Shown piece after piece: positions 24,001-37,600 of a DNA stretch of 64,000 nt; positions within the stretch are counted from its first letter, which is position 1; each line of letters starts with the position of its first letter. The stretch spans positions 2,884,369 through 2,948,368 of the forward strand of contig KL647302.1 of NCBI GenBank assembly GCA_000727475.1, written 5' to 3'. The notes under the pieces were generated by a model that was not told the DNA's origin, did not search any database, and saw only the letters and a program-made list of their open reading frames with translations. The position numbers and the translations under genes are program-made. Source of the stretch: Sarcocystis neurona (Eukaryota; Apicomplexa; Conoidasida; Eucoccidiorida; Sarcocystidae).

Positions 24001-27000
24001 GACCCTATGGACGTCTTGAGCCATACAGTGTAACTTGTTGCATACTCGTGGTTGCCCGCGTACATTACAGACACAAGAACACGAATGTGTGTGTGCGTTG
24101 TAGTAAGGCACGACAGAGATCGTGTAGAAACTGTCCTCGTGTAGAGCCGTATCACGTACACACGTACAAAAAAATTCGTTTGTAGGTCTCTGATCATGAT
24201 GCGAGGGTAGCATAAGCGCACTACACACGCACAGGTGTACACATGTGTGCGTGTGCGCATCTCCATGCTCGACGGCTGCGAACCATGCCTGAATATTTGT
24301 GGGTACCTAACTGTTTGCGGGCGTGTGTACACGTAGAGGTACACACACGTAGAGGACGTGCCCTTATTTTCAAGGCGGTTTTAGCTTCCGCACACATGAA
24401 TAGAGGTGAACACGGCAGCAACTTAGTTGACGGCGGAAATTTTCGGCATTGTACGGCACTGCGCGTAGCCGCGAAGATATGTAGACGGTAACGCGGAGCC
24501 TCTATATTTTCACGCTCGACACCCTCGCATGTGTGACGCAGAGCCAGTCCATTACACCTTCGCACACGCATACACTTGGACGTCACACCCACGCAGTCGA
24601 GCATGTGCGTATCTGCACGTGCCACACACAGTTTCAAGGGTGCAAGCGGGTACGTGTGGCCACTGAGACTATACGCTAGTGTATTTCTGGAATATACATC
24701 TCCACCAACATCATACGCTAGTGCATCATCGGAAGATACACGCAGAAGACAGCGACGGAGGAACTGTGTGGTGCTTCGAGTCAATTCTAGTTCCCATCAG
24801 GTTTTTTGAGTGCACCACTAGGACTGCTCACTCAGGTCGGTACTGTTTTGTCCCCCACGTTACGCAGTGTGTTTCACCAACTTCTCTTTTTTGCACAATA
24901 GTTTCACTGAAGACGCTGGAAACGCGTCCTGGAGCACCAGTCGGCTTCGACTATAGTTGGTTACACCACTCAACGTGTTGCAAATTGTGGTTCATTAGTT
25001 GCCGGTATTCTCCTCACGTTGGTGTCGCTGCACTCGTGTGAGCTTAACCTTCCCAGAGCACTTGCCGCAGGCACCTCTTTATTACACCATATACTCCGGG
25101 TGGTGGCGTATCCAGCAGCATTTTTGGTGCTGTCGCCTCTTCACTGCGGCCTTTAGGTGAAGGTACTGGTTCGGCAGTCCTCCGGGTATTGCTGTTGTGT
25201 TTGCCATTGCGAACGGCAGGGAGTGTGACGTTGGCCAGTACACTGCTGGTGCTGATACTCTTCTAGCTGCTATTCGTCCGGTAATCCGCTTGCAAGTATC
25301 GGCGAGTGCTCGCGTCGATGTAGGGTGTGTAGGGTTGCACAGTAGTGCTTGTACGTTCTGTCGCTACTGCCATTGTTAGTGTGCTGGTGTCATTGCTAGT
25401 GCAGTTTTTGCTGCTGCTACGAGCCCGGTCAAAGTGCCCATGCTCCTTACGTTGCTCGAAGCACCGCGGCTCTACTGACGGTGGTTGTCGGGGTACGGTG
25501 CGCGTTTCGCTGTCGCTGCTGCAGCTGCAGTAACGTCCTGTTGGGCGTGCTTTTCTCTGTGCTGACCTGCGTTTGCGCTCTCCTGCGCTGCTGTGCAGTT
25601 CTGAGTGGCCTACTAAAATCCTGTGCGAGTCGGCTTTTTTCGCTTCTGTAGGGTCCTCGTGTCTCTTCGTTGTATGTACCTTTTCACGCGTATGTCGGGT
25701 GAGGGCGTATATCCGTGAGGTGAAGGCAATCCGTTGAAGTGACGCTGCTGTCACCAACACTTCTAGGTGTTTGTGCTCCTCCGATTAATGCCAATACATA
25801 TTGGGAGCAGTTCGAAAAAAAGTAAGACCATATACTGCGCCGTCGTAATGGCTCTGCGAACTAGCGAGCGCGGTCTTTCCCTGCCGCTGCTCAGGAATGT
25901 AAACCTTTCGCGTTGTGGCGCGTGGATGTAGACACGGCTGGTGACTGGAAGAAGGTTTTTTTCGTTCACTTTCTGTATTCTCCCACCTGCATCTTTTCCG
26001 CTCTCTTCTTTTTTCCCATTTTCTCTCCCTTCCCCCTGCGCGAGATATCGAGTCTCCCACGCCCCCCTGGCGCCCTGTACTCCGCAAAAGGTCCGGTCAA
26101 CATCGTCTTGAACAGGGTTGCTTTCTGTGCCGTAGTGGTGAATGCGTACGTATTTGTTTTGTTTCGTATTTTACACGCTGCGGCGGGTGTGGAAAGCGTT
26201 TACCGCCGCTACGTCCCACGCCCGTATAGACATATGAACAGTCGAGTATCACAACGATTTTGCGGGCTTACGCGAGTTTACGCCGTATGGACTACGGCAC
26301 ACATACGAAGGGGGGAGATGTTGTGCATAGCGTGCAGATTTTACACACACTCTTCTGGAACTATCACTGAAGAGAACCTAGGGACGACAAAAATTCTACT
26401 CGGCAGTTCCGACATACCTGTTGCCACAGTCAGGTTCCTCGTGCGTCGACCTACCTCCAATTCCATGTGACAGACGTCAATGAGTTGTACCGTCAAAGCA
26501 CTTCCTCGTGAAGCGTGCTTTTAAGCCAGTGGTGTGATATTGCTCCGAAGCGAAAAAGCTCGAGTCCGGCACTTCTGCATGCAAGCAACCCCGACGTTAG
26601 TCTCGCTATTCCTTGCGACGTGTCCCCTGGCTCCGGTATGAATACGGAAGAGAAGTCATGCCTGACGCGAAGCAAAGAACGAAAAGTCTGGGAGATAAGT
26701 ACCAGCGGCTGAGCGCTACGTGTTGTGCGTAGGTAAAATATACGCAGGTGGATGTTTTGTGAATTTTTCATACACATTTCAGATGACAGCATGCGTAGGT
26801 ATCAGGAAACTGTCGCAACCGTTTTCGGTAGAGAGCGTACGGAACTCGTGCTGGTGGAACGGATGCACTAATGAAATGCTACTAGCCTTCTGTACGTTGA
26901 CGAATGTACAGAATACTGCAAAATCTTACAAACGTATATGTATTGACGCACCTCTATGCCCTCGTTCAAACAGACGTGTGCCTGACGCCATATGAGTCTG

Positions 27001-27690
27001 TCTATGTAACTCCTTAGAGACAAACACAGCTCCATGAGCAGGTAGCCACGCAGACGTCGACTAAATAACGAATCTCGAATGTGAATAGCTTTCTTGCGTG
27101 CTTTCCATACTTGTTAACCGCTTGCTCGCTGTTAAAGGTTGCTGTAAACGCTCTCTCCCTGGTGTGCTCCCCCATTTGTGCTCTGCCGTGGTCGGTGATT
27201 GCCGTCGTGTCTGAGTGCTGCTTAAGTCTACCACTCGCGTTTAGTCCTGCGAGCTCTTTCGACCCCACGTTGACACACGACAGTGCAGACATACGTGTAA
27301 ATGAATTCAACTTCGTGTGTGTGTCTATGTGTATGTGTGTGGGCGGGGTCTCTGTAACAAGTGTATGGATCGCTGAAACATTTTTGTGGCGACTCTAGAG
27401 CTGAGTATCTTGTTGTGTCGGCGTTCTTCTTCGTATACAGTTGCTCGATAATCTGTGCTGGCCGTGTCGATGTCGGAAAAACAACCTCACCTTCGTACTA
27501 TCACAAGAAATATCTGTTGCTGGAAGAGTAGTGTGCCTGCAAAACTACAAGACGTTCAGCGTGGCGTGTGAACGTCGCACAGAGTCGGTGGTGGGGTGCA
27601 GAAGTACTGTAACGGGCATGACTATGAATAAACCGCGCTGCACATGGTCACGCGCCCGTGTACTTCCGTAGAATGTTGAGTACGTCCTTC
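21074..27690. other. Long interval without a supported gene
   Basis: Open frames reach 187 codons (24,221-24,784, - strand) and 185 codons (25,913-26,470, + strand), but they overlap others and show no domain. A - strand frame at 22,118-22,420 and CTG-rich sequence near 25,370-25,540 were examined and not called. TA-rich words occur near 22,600-22,800 and 23,500. Undetected small exons are possible. Confidence 0.45.
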
Positions 27691-27699
27691 CAATCTAGG

Positions 27700-28235
27700 T
27701 AGGCAGACAAGTCCTAGCAGTTCTAGCAGCAGTAAGGCTGTCGCCGGAAGGGCAGCAGGAGCGGCAGCACAGCCGCACGTGCAGCAGAAGGAGCCTTTCT
27801 ACTTTTGACACTTGCACAGGGAGTGCGGAGGCCAGACAGCGTCCTCTGTTCTCCGTCGCTGCTCCAACGAAGCTTCCGTGCAGCAGCAACAGCAGCAAGA
27901 GGATCCTTGCAGAAAAACCGCGGCAGTCCTCGCCGGTGCAGCACAAGCGCAGCGTGGCTGCAGAACAGCAGGAGAAGAGCGGTGGTAGCGGTGTCGGCGG
28001 CAGGAGAGGAACACTAACGTTAGAATAACAGGAGGGAAGGCGCAGAAGCCGAGAAGCAGCAGCATTTGGCGATCCCTGGCCGCAGGGAAACAAGTGTTTT
28101 CCGGCAGATGTGCAGCGAAACAAGCTGCGTAGAAGAGGCGTGGCTGCTGCTGCTGGCGCCCTGGTGCGGCTGTCTTGCTGCGGCAGTTGCTGCTGCGTCT
28201 TGTAGTGTGCTAGGAGAAGCAGCAGGGTACTAGCA
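27700..28235. repeat. Dense imperfect CAG/CTG triplets upstream of the RING gene
   Basis: GCAGCAGCAACAGCAGCAAG-like words on the + strand give way to GCTGCTGCTGCTGG-like words after about 28,140, so the block is roughly symmetrical in triplet orientation. It ends about 390 bases before the ATG of the RING gene and is probably its 5' flank or 5' UTR. The 197-codon frame on the - strand (27,695-28,288) is rich in Leu and Ala only because of the repeat. CAG triplets are characteristic of Eimeria-like coccidia, but here they are impure. Confidence 0.7.
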
Positions 28236-28626
28236 CAGAGAGGGTCATCGAGCATATTTCTCAGTGAACGAAGGACACAGGGACACATAGGGCAGAGGAG
28301 ACAGGAGGCGGGAAAGTCGGGACTTTCCTGCTGTTGCCGTTCCAGACTTCTGTTGAATAGGATGCCACGTGAGTTTTATCGGGTTTTATCGTATCCTCGA
28401 GGATCCGAGGGCTGCTGCTGTTTGCTGCAGACACTGTCCTTTTTCGACATGCTATCCGGTGGTGCTTCTTCTTAATTCCAGCAGGGTCTTTCTGCAGATT
28501 CACGTATGCCGCTTGTGTCGTAGTTTCAAAAAAAAAGAAAACCGGCAACGGCTGTGCTTCTTCTACCCGTCGCACTCGTCTACCACGTGCCGGATCTTCA
28601 GGCTTTCTCCCAAAGAAGCTAGAAAC

Positions 28627-31600
28627 ATGGAGGGACTTCTCATTCTGCGATCCGCTATCGAAGGCGCCCGCCGTGCTATGCGAGGCGCAGCAGACGTAAG
28701 CAGCGGCTGCCGCAGCAACCCTGAGTGACTGTTTTTTAAAACGTTACTTCGGTGGGATACGCGTCTATTTACGTCTACGTTTGTATCTGTTGTAAGCAAG
28801 ACACCGAGGAAAACCCCACTCGATGTGGTTTCCGCCTACATACATGGGCCGTCACTAACGTGGGCGGCGTCAGCAGCATTAGCTCTGCAGGCGCGAAGCC
28901 TCTGTGTGTTCGCACATCTCACACTACGTTCACACACCCTAGCAGTGTAGTAGTATATTCTAGTGATTAAGAGCAGTTGTAGCACCGCATACAGAGAGTG
29001 GCAGGTCTATACGATTTTTTCTTGTGGATGTAACGGAGGCGCTCAAAGACGTGCGTCTGCGTGTACAGGCGAACACACACCTTCGGGATTGCGCGACTGT
29101 TATGAGAGAACTTTGACACACGGGTTGGGGGACACCTTCAGCTCTCTTCTACTTGACTGAAGCCTCGACGTTCTTGCAGTTCACTCTACTTATATGGGAG
29201 CGAAGGCCACATTGTTGTCTAATGAACTGCTGCGTTCATCGGCAGCGGTTCCGCCGCGCGTAGTGCGTTCATCGAGGTTGCTCATATATTGATCATACAC
29301 TTGTGTATGTGTGTATGTACGCGTGGGTTGTTGAGTCTGCCAGTGCGTAGGCGCAAAGTACACATCAACATGATACGTGCGCACTTTCATCCCACCTATC
29401 AGAATATGTACATATATGTGGATGCTAGCACCAGCACATCTATGTATGTCCAGCCATACATGTGTTGTGGTTTTTGTGTATGGATACGTGTACACCTCTG
29501 TCGTGGTGGTTGGTGGTGCTCGATTGAGGAGGGCTGTCGCGTGCATATTGAAGTTCCTGGAGATGGACGGTCACATGCAGGCGATAAACGGAGCGCTGCT
29601 GGGAACAGAGGAGGAAGCGCTAATGAACCGCGACCCCATCATGGAAGTGGTGGCACAAAATCCTCGCGAAGCTCTTCGATTTATCAAGTACGCGGCATAC
29701 ATAGGACACAGCTGTTGTACAAATCAATCTAAGAGCTGCTCTGCTGGTCTGCCGTGCACATGCGAGTTGCTGTTCCGTGGGTACCCCTACAGACCAATAT
29801 GTGAACTGCTTTGCCCTGCATCCCGTCTACGAAGTAGTCCGAGGAGCTGCTCTGCATTTCTGCAGGTCTGTGTGTGCGGCTGCTGGGTGAGGTCGAGCTT
29901 TGCTGCTCATGACGATGATTGTGCTGCAGTTGTGGCGGCGGCGGCGCTGCTGATAGCATTGGTGCTCTGGTAGAAGAGACGCGAATATTAAGTTCCTCGA
30001 AGACCAGCTAGAAAATCGCCTTTTAAATACATCTCTCTTTCCACGTATACGTCTGGACGCGTAGAGACGTAGGGGGGGAATGTGCACACGGAGTTGTGTG
30101 CAACGTGTGTGCGCAGGTAGTATGGTGGATACGCGTTCGTCTACGTATGCAGTTCTGTGTAAGTCGAAGCGTGAGATGCCCGCGGGTGACGCTAGCACAC
30201 ATGATCCGGCGCCCGTCATGCGTCAACACGTTCTCCATAAAGACACTGCGGTGTGTGCAGCTTCACAGGGAGCATCGACGCTGAAGGACTTAAATGTTAT
30301 CTAACTAGACACACACACATATTCGCGCATGTATATATGTGTGTGCGACTATGGGGGCGTTGTGCAAAAGTAAGTATTTGGCGAGCTGTGCGCACACGTA
30401 TGTTGCTGTGAATGCGGAGGTATATGAGATCCAGTCGTGGAGAGCGGCGGATGTGTAATGTGCGCACCCCTACACGTGTCCATGCGGGTGTAATGAACGC
30501 ATCGGGAAGGTGTACACGAACGTGTGAGGGGTGCACGTGTTTGTGTGTACGCGTGTGTTTGGTTATATCTTTGTTTGTGTCCGCATCAACATTCCCTTAA
30601 TGTGGCGGGACTGAGGCTTTGCTCGAGTTCTGCTGTGGCAGCGCAAGAAGGTGTCCTTCGCCGCGTGTTTGCTTAACGAAGCAGAGAGGGCGACCAGCAG
30701 GAGGCTGCAGGATCGACCGCGCCGTCGTAAAATGCCTTCGGTATTGTTGTTTTGCTGCTGGTGCTGCTGCGCTTGCCACCGCGGGCTGTGCTGCTACCGC
30801 AGACTAGTCATGCTGTTCGGCGCGTCTACAGGTGTTCTCGTGTCCGTCCCCTGCATCGTCTATCTATCCTTCTATTGGGGCAACTGCAAGTGCAACAAGC
30901 CTTTGCAGTGGTAAGCAGCAACAGCAGCGGTCTGCAGAGATGCGGGCTGCAGCGTATCTGCAAGCAGAGCAGCAACAGCAGTACCTAGACGGGCACCGAC
31001 CGGCAGGACGTCGCGAAGCTGTAGCGGCAGCCGTCCTGGGGTTCGCAGCACGCATATCAGCAGAAGCAGCGACGACGGTTATCTCGCGTGTCAGCCTCGA
31101 CGGGACGTCTCGTCTTGCACGTAGGTGTATGTGTTCTTTTGGAGTAGAGTTTCGCTAGGTACGCATGCATCCGTAACTTCAGACGCACGTATACATATAC
31201 CTATATACACGTGTACACACACGAGATAACTCCTTTGTTGCTGCCGGTCCTGTTTTTCGTTTGTAGGTGGGTGTTGATCTTCAGCCTCCTGCAAATATCG
31301 CAAGTGCCTGTGCGCTACCTTTTTTTCTTTCACCTGCACACTACTCCCGACGACCGAACGCGAATTATCAATACGTAAGAGAAACTCATCCGGGGTGACC
31401 CACTGTGACTCTGTGTGCTTCGGTCATCAGCTGCTGCCCTTGTGTCGCTATCGCCGGCTGCCGTTGAGGAGGCTGCTCCCTGCTGCTGCTGGAGGCCACC
31501 AGTATGACTGCACTTTTTATAGCTGGAGCGAGAAGTTACGAAGGTGTAACTTGTGTAGTTCCTGCAGCTTTTTTCAAGTGACGTCTGCGCACCTGTATAT

Positions 31601-34600
31601 TGTGAACAAGTGTTCTTGCAGTACAGTTGTGTGCAGTTTTAGCGTACCGCATAAGAGAACTGTTTCTGTCGTGTGTAGCATGATTTTCTGTTTGAAAGAT
31701 TTTCTTCTGTGGACGGTGGCCAACTGCTTGTGAAGACAATTTGCAGAAGGAACGCCATCGCGTAGCACTCTCGTTTGCGTTGGAGAGCGTGCACTCTTTT
31801 TCGGTCGGTAGTCAAGTTATATTACGTAGACCACATGGATTATGGTACTTTGAGCAAGCGCTTTTATGCGTGTAGAATCGCTGTGTACTGTAGATCTTTA
31901 AATCTCACGTATGTAGTACGAGACGCCATCTTTCTTCTTAGATGGCAAGGTGCCTCTGGATGCGGAATGGGTGTTTCATCCTCGCGGGCAGATTTCCTCT
32001 TTTCACGGCTGGACGTGTACGAAGACACTTACGTCGTGTAGGTAGCCGTCTTCCGTGTCGACTGCGTTTCACTAGTCAATAATGTTTCGCAGGAAAGAAC
32101 TTCCTGTGTGAGAACGTGTAAGATGTCTTCTACATGTTCTGGGCACGAAGAAGCCTTCGCTTCAGTAACAGGCCTCTCCTAGGTCCACGTAGGGCATTGT
32201 CACCGTCAAACCGTGTTACTGACTTTGAGACTGATTCCTCCTCGTGTAGATGTTGCATCGCTGCACATCCTTTTCTTACACTGTCCTATCTACGGCGACT
32301 ACCTGTTTCGTGTGTGGCGCCCCTGTTGTATGGTGTCGTCCGCTGAGCGTAGCAGGAAACTGATGCAAAGATGCTGCATCTGCCGTTAGACGAATTCAAC
32401 ATATGTGCGCCGTAGTAACTGTATTCTACTGCACTGCATTCCATAGTGGACCTTCAGACTTTTCCTGACGTATGGCAACTCTGTGCCTTTAGAACATGTC
32501 GCTGCCAGAGCTTCGCGTTATCAGTCGTTCTCGTATACAGTCCAAACATTCCGCTAGCTGGCGGTGTATCTGCAGTGACACGGCGACCGTTTCTGGCAGT
32601 GAAACTCCTCTTAGGTACAGACGATCGTTAGCCTATGTGTGGGTTTCCACGTAGACCCGGTGGGGATGCGCTTCACATGCACATTGGCGGCTGCGTGTAT
32701 ATCCACGTGTTTAGCCGGTAGGTGTGCCGTCTTTCTGTTGTGTAGAGTTCGGTTTAGTCCTAGTTGTCGCAGAATGTATGAGAGCTGTTCTGCGTGCGAA
32801 CTACCATGGGGTAGCAGGTATACTTTTTTGCGCGTTTGGCTCTGTGGCAGTCACACTCCTTCTTCAAGTGAATCTGTTTTGAGGAGGAGGACGGTAACGT
32901 CAGCGTAAGCAGTGCTCGACGAATAACGACTGCGGCTGGGATTCTGCCTCTGTTTTACCCAAGACTGCAGGAGTACTTTTCGCGGTTCTCCTGATGACGC
33001 TTCCGGTCCTCATTGTACAGTGCCGGACGCGTCACTTGTTTCTGCTGCAGCGTGACGCGTTCCCCGCGTGTTGCTCTCAGTTCTGCGTAGAAATGCTGCA
33101 GCTGTGACGTGCGGCTACCTTTCTTTGAGCGAACGTCGCTGCAGACTGTTCTGCTGCGTCATGGCCAGCAGTTCTGCTGCGCTGGGCCGCCGGCCTCTGT
33201 AGGGTGTGGCTCTTCGCTGCTCGCTGCTGCTGTCTGCTGGAGCTGACCGCATCCCGCTTTGCAAGAGCCTTGTCGTTTGCTGGGCATTTTCCACACTGCT
33301 GCGTTAAGCGCTGGCTTGTACAATTCTGACGACTTACTGTACAACGACGCATGCTGCCGCCCTCCTGAGGTGACCGAGCACGAGGCCGTGTTACCGGAAG
33401 TTCCTGACGTGTTTTCTGGGTGGTCTGTCCGCCATTCTGCTTTGCGCTAATCTCTACTGTACAGCCGCTTCCGGCCCGCGAAATGGCGATTACACAGGCC
33501 AGTTGTGCGGACTGTGCGGCAGCGCATCAGCTGTTGCTGGTCGTGCTGCTGGTTCATTATGCGTGTGGACTGATGTTTCTTCACAGGGCAAGAATTCTAA
33601 CCGGGGGGCGGGGATGGAAATGCAGCAAATTCGTCTCTATCCTGAGCTACGCGTGGTTTATCTTGGGAGTTGTATGGGTCTTCAATGCGTACGACTGCAG
33701 TGAGGCTCCTGGGTTGTGGAAACTGACCGTCGCGGCGGTAGGCAGGCGCAGGAGGTAGCGGGCTTCATTTTCGAGAAGAGAAGTTCCGAATGTAGCAGGG
33801 GTGGTGGCACCGGTGATGGTAATCTGAGTAGTAGCCTCCCGTGTTGTAGCAGTTGGTGTGGGGGTGCAAGCGGGGTTGTGCTAGGGTGGTACTAACTGTA
33901 GCAGGTGTGCTTGTGGGCGTAACTCTTTAAGCAGCGACAGGGCGACAACGTTTCATAGTGGTGCGACGGTGAAAAGCGCTGTACCTCCGCCAGAGAAGTG
34001 TCAGTGATGCGGCCGGTACCTGTTTTGCGCGCAAAACGAGTAGCTACGGCGAGTGTCCAGGACAGCATTGCAGAGTCGAGCAGACGTAGTAGATGGTGTC
34101 GTAAAAAGAGCGCTTGTCTGGTAACGGCAGTAGCAACACTAGTAGCACGAGCAGTGGAAGCCGGAACACATTCGTCATAGTGGAAGGGGGCCTTTCGGTT
34201 TTTGTACCAGGAGTCTTATTGTAGCCCACTGGCGGCCCTGCTGCGTGGCCTGGAGCTAACCTTTTCACCGATGTACTCTTGTAACTGTACAAAGTGGATG
34301 AGGGTTGTATCGAAAGGAGAAATGGCACTGCCGTTGAAGATAACTGTTGAATGACACTCTCTTGTTCAACGTCTTCACAAAGAACTGCGCAGAGCGTATG
34401 TGTACTGGGTTAGCTTTTTATTTTGTGTGAGGGAGAGTGGGGACGCGTAGCGGTTTCGCGTGTCGACATATGTCTGCATGGAAAACAAACCACAAACGCA
34501 TGAGCTTATCGTCCGCAGGAGATTCTGCCGGCGTGGTAAGGGAAACTGGTGCACTTGAAAACTAGGAACATCCATGCGTGCTTACGCAGAGGTGCTGAAC

Positions 34601-37600
34601 AACCGTCTGTAGTCGTTGTGGAGACGCAAAAACTGCTCGTCTCCACACGTCCAGAGCGCGGTACTCGGCGGGGTGAGACAACACTGTTTGCGGCGGCTTT
34701 GCAAGTACCTCTTCTCTTGATCGCGTGAGTACGCGATTGCTATCCAAATGCACCAGTTGCTGTCTCTGCATCCCAATGCCATTACTGCGCTTTTATTCCA
34801 GCGTGTGACTTCGCGCTGCTATGTCCAGCCTTGTAGGAGAGCGCGTTCGTATCAACAGGTGGCAGTATTCATCCACGTCTTCCCTTTGCAGACGCACCAT
34901 CCCCGGCGTACCGGTTGCTGCGGATGAGTGCGTGTTGTCCCCACTGCGTGGTGTCAATCTCGTGCAGGTGGAGCTTGTCTGCGTGCCGACCTAGGCAGTC
35001 CTACTGCACTTTTCTCCGTTGTCGGTGTGCGGCTGTGTCTGTGTTGGTCCTGGCTTGGTTGCTTTGCCGCTTGTGCATTAACTTGGTAATTCTGCGTCTG
35101 TTTTCGTGGATGCCCACTCTTTGATCTGCGGCTGGTATGGCGGCCAGCAAGTTTGTAGCTGTGTGGCTGCATGCTTCCTGCGTCAGGCGTGTTGTGACTG
35201 CATCCTCATTGAAGTATGTACGATCGCGTGCCTCTGCTACAATTGCACGCTTGCATTCTGTTACTGTGAGCGACGGGTCCACCCATGTGGGTGCCTCTGG
35301 GCTCTTCTGTCAGTCGTATGTCTCCGTGCTATAACCGCCGCTACTTCTCGTACGTCCGTATCACCGTTTGTTAAACTATTTCTACGGCGTAGCTACTACA
35401 TGGTGTATCGTAGCTGCACGTTCACACGTGTGGATACTGACTCCGCGCCTCGTTTTTCTAGGCATATGATGACTATGCGGGTTTTGCTCTCTTTTCGTGC
35501 AGATCGTCGTTTCGATGCTGCGATTGGTCACCACCTTCGTGTGCTTCTGGATGTCATTCCCTCCGAATGCGGGGGGAGGGCAGCCACCAGAAGCTTTTCG
35601 CGGGGCTGCAACTGCAGAGCAGATCGCGAGACTGCCGCTGTACACTTACGCAGAGAAGAAAAGGCATTTGACAGCCCTCAATAGAAAGACTGGCGTTACC
35701 TCCGCTGACGGAACAGGAGGAAGCGGTGGCGCTCCTGCCGTTCAAGGACCCTCTGCAGTAGAAGCGATCGGGAAGGGGCCGTGCGGATTGTCTAAAGACG
35801 AGTGCTTGTTGCATAATCTGCCTTTTTCCGAACTGCCGCCGCCCCCAGAAAGCCACGCCGACGGTGCAGCAGCGGCGCGTGCTGCTTCAACGCGTGCCAT
35901 GCGTCACGAGGATAAGGAAAGCGAGCTGAAACGCGTCTCTTCACAAAAAGCTATTGCACTCATCAATGCACGCAGAGTCAACGGACGGTGCAGCAGACCG
36001 GGCCGGGAAGCACACCTTTGGCAGACTCCAGCAGGATGCGACGGTGAAGCTGCTGCACCTGGCAGGTGTAACAGAAGCAGACGGTGAGTATCTCGTGATA
36101 CAGGCGTCCACACTAGAGGACAGCATTCTTGACAGGAATAAAGATACCGGGCTGCACCGCATATCGCATGAGCGCAGGGCCAACCGGCCGCCACTGGTGT
36201 ACCACGAGGCTTCCATTAAGTGTGCTGCCGCCTGGTCTGCCGTTTTGCCGTCTCCTGTCGTGTTCAGCTTGCGCTGGTAGTGGTGGTTATGCTCTTGGTA
36301 ACTGCGTCTCTACGCGGTGGCTCAAGCCTCGTCCTCCTTCGTACCTTTGCTGCGTGCAGAAGCCCGGTGTCGCTTGTTGCGTATGCTGTCCTTACTTGCG
36401 TCCTCCCAAGCGACACTGCAGGAACATGGCGACATTTTTTACGTTTGTGTGCTGATTGACTGCTTGCCCGTAGGCAGGAAATATCTTGTTTGTGGCACTG
36501 CTGCTTGCTCCGCGACTGCCGGGCATGTGTCTTGTCGGCGGGATGTACGGTTGTGTTTTCTGCCTCTCGTAGCTGGTAGTTAAGGTCATTTGTGCGGTGC
36601 CCGATGTCACTTCTCAAAAGGCTGAAACCTGGAATGGTCAAACGTAAGCGGTGGACACTTCATTCTTCAGAGGTGGTCCAGCGACCACTGTACGGTGAAG
36701 GGGCACCTGACGTGCAGACGTTTTGTGAAAAACTGTGCTTCACGTAAGAACCAGAAGCAGCAGAAGTGCGCCGCTGCGCTGTCTTCGACAGGATCGTATC
36801 CGTGCTTACTAGGGAAAATTGGGGCAAATTCTCGTGTCAGGAGCCGTACGTGTTTTACAGACGCGACTGCTTCAACGTTGCCGTTGACACAGATCTTGTT
36901 AGCTGAAGGGAATGCTCTCTGAGGGAGTTGTTAACGGAACCATGTTTGGTTATGGGAATCGTGGGGTTTCACAGTATGTGCGATCGGAGCTCTGTGCTGC
37001 TGCGCCTGGTCCCCGTGTTTCTGCTGTGCAGCCGCAGCAAAAGCGACTGCAGTTCCCGCGTGGCACGTTCCACATTGGGCTTTGTTGCTCGTGCTGCCGG
37101 AAACGAGTTTGGCTCAGACAGCACCGCAGAGCGAGAAACGGATAGCTGCCTGCGCATCCACTCGTCGCACAAGCATCCAGAAGAGGGTTTTTTTGTCAAG
37201 AATGCACCGCACCAGGAAAGGAGTGGCTACTTATCACGCGCATCGTCTGGCTTATCCGTAGCGGCGGCACAAGTCATCCACGGCAGTGACGATAGTGAGA
37301 AAAGTTTTTTTTCAGGACTGAGGCGGTGGTCGTGTGTTTCAATATCTCCATCCCTGCCAACAGCAGTGTCGGAATCCCGTGTGGAGCATACTGCGGCGGG
37401 GGGGGCTGAGGAGCAGGCAGAAGTGGGCGTGGAAAGAAAAGAAGGCGAGCTCGCACAAAGGACTCGTGCTGCTGTTGCTCGTGCGGAGGAAAAAGTAGGA
37501 TGCGACGTTACTCCGTACGCTGCTGCGCCTGCCGCTGCAGACGCCACTGCTTTGGTCGGCGTCCATGCAGAGCCAGACCAGCACGGGGGAACAAAGGGAG

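Noticed and set aside
27695..28288. 197-codon Leu/Ala-rich open frame on the - strand
   Set aside because: It is translation of the CAG/CTG cluster upstream of the RING gene and shows no structure beyond the repeat.
29377..29973. 198-codon frame containing exon 2 of the RING gene, as a separate gene
   Set aside because: Only the central 134 bases carry ordered sequence and fit the phases of exons 1 and 3. The rest is GT-rich and microsatellite-like.
35106..35684. 192-codon Cys-rich + strand frame before and across exon 5 of the RING gene
   Set aside because: It overlaps exon 5 in another frame. The exon 5 frame has a strong acceptor (GGTTTTGCTCTCTTTTCGTGCAG) and phase-matched neighbours; this one has neither.
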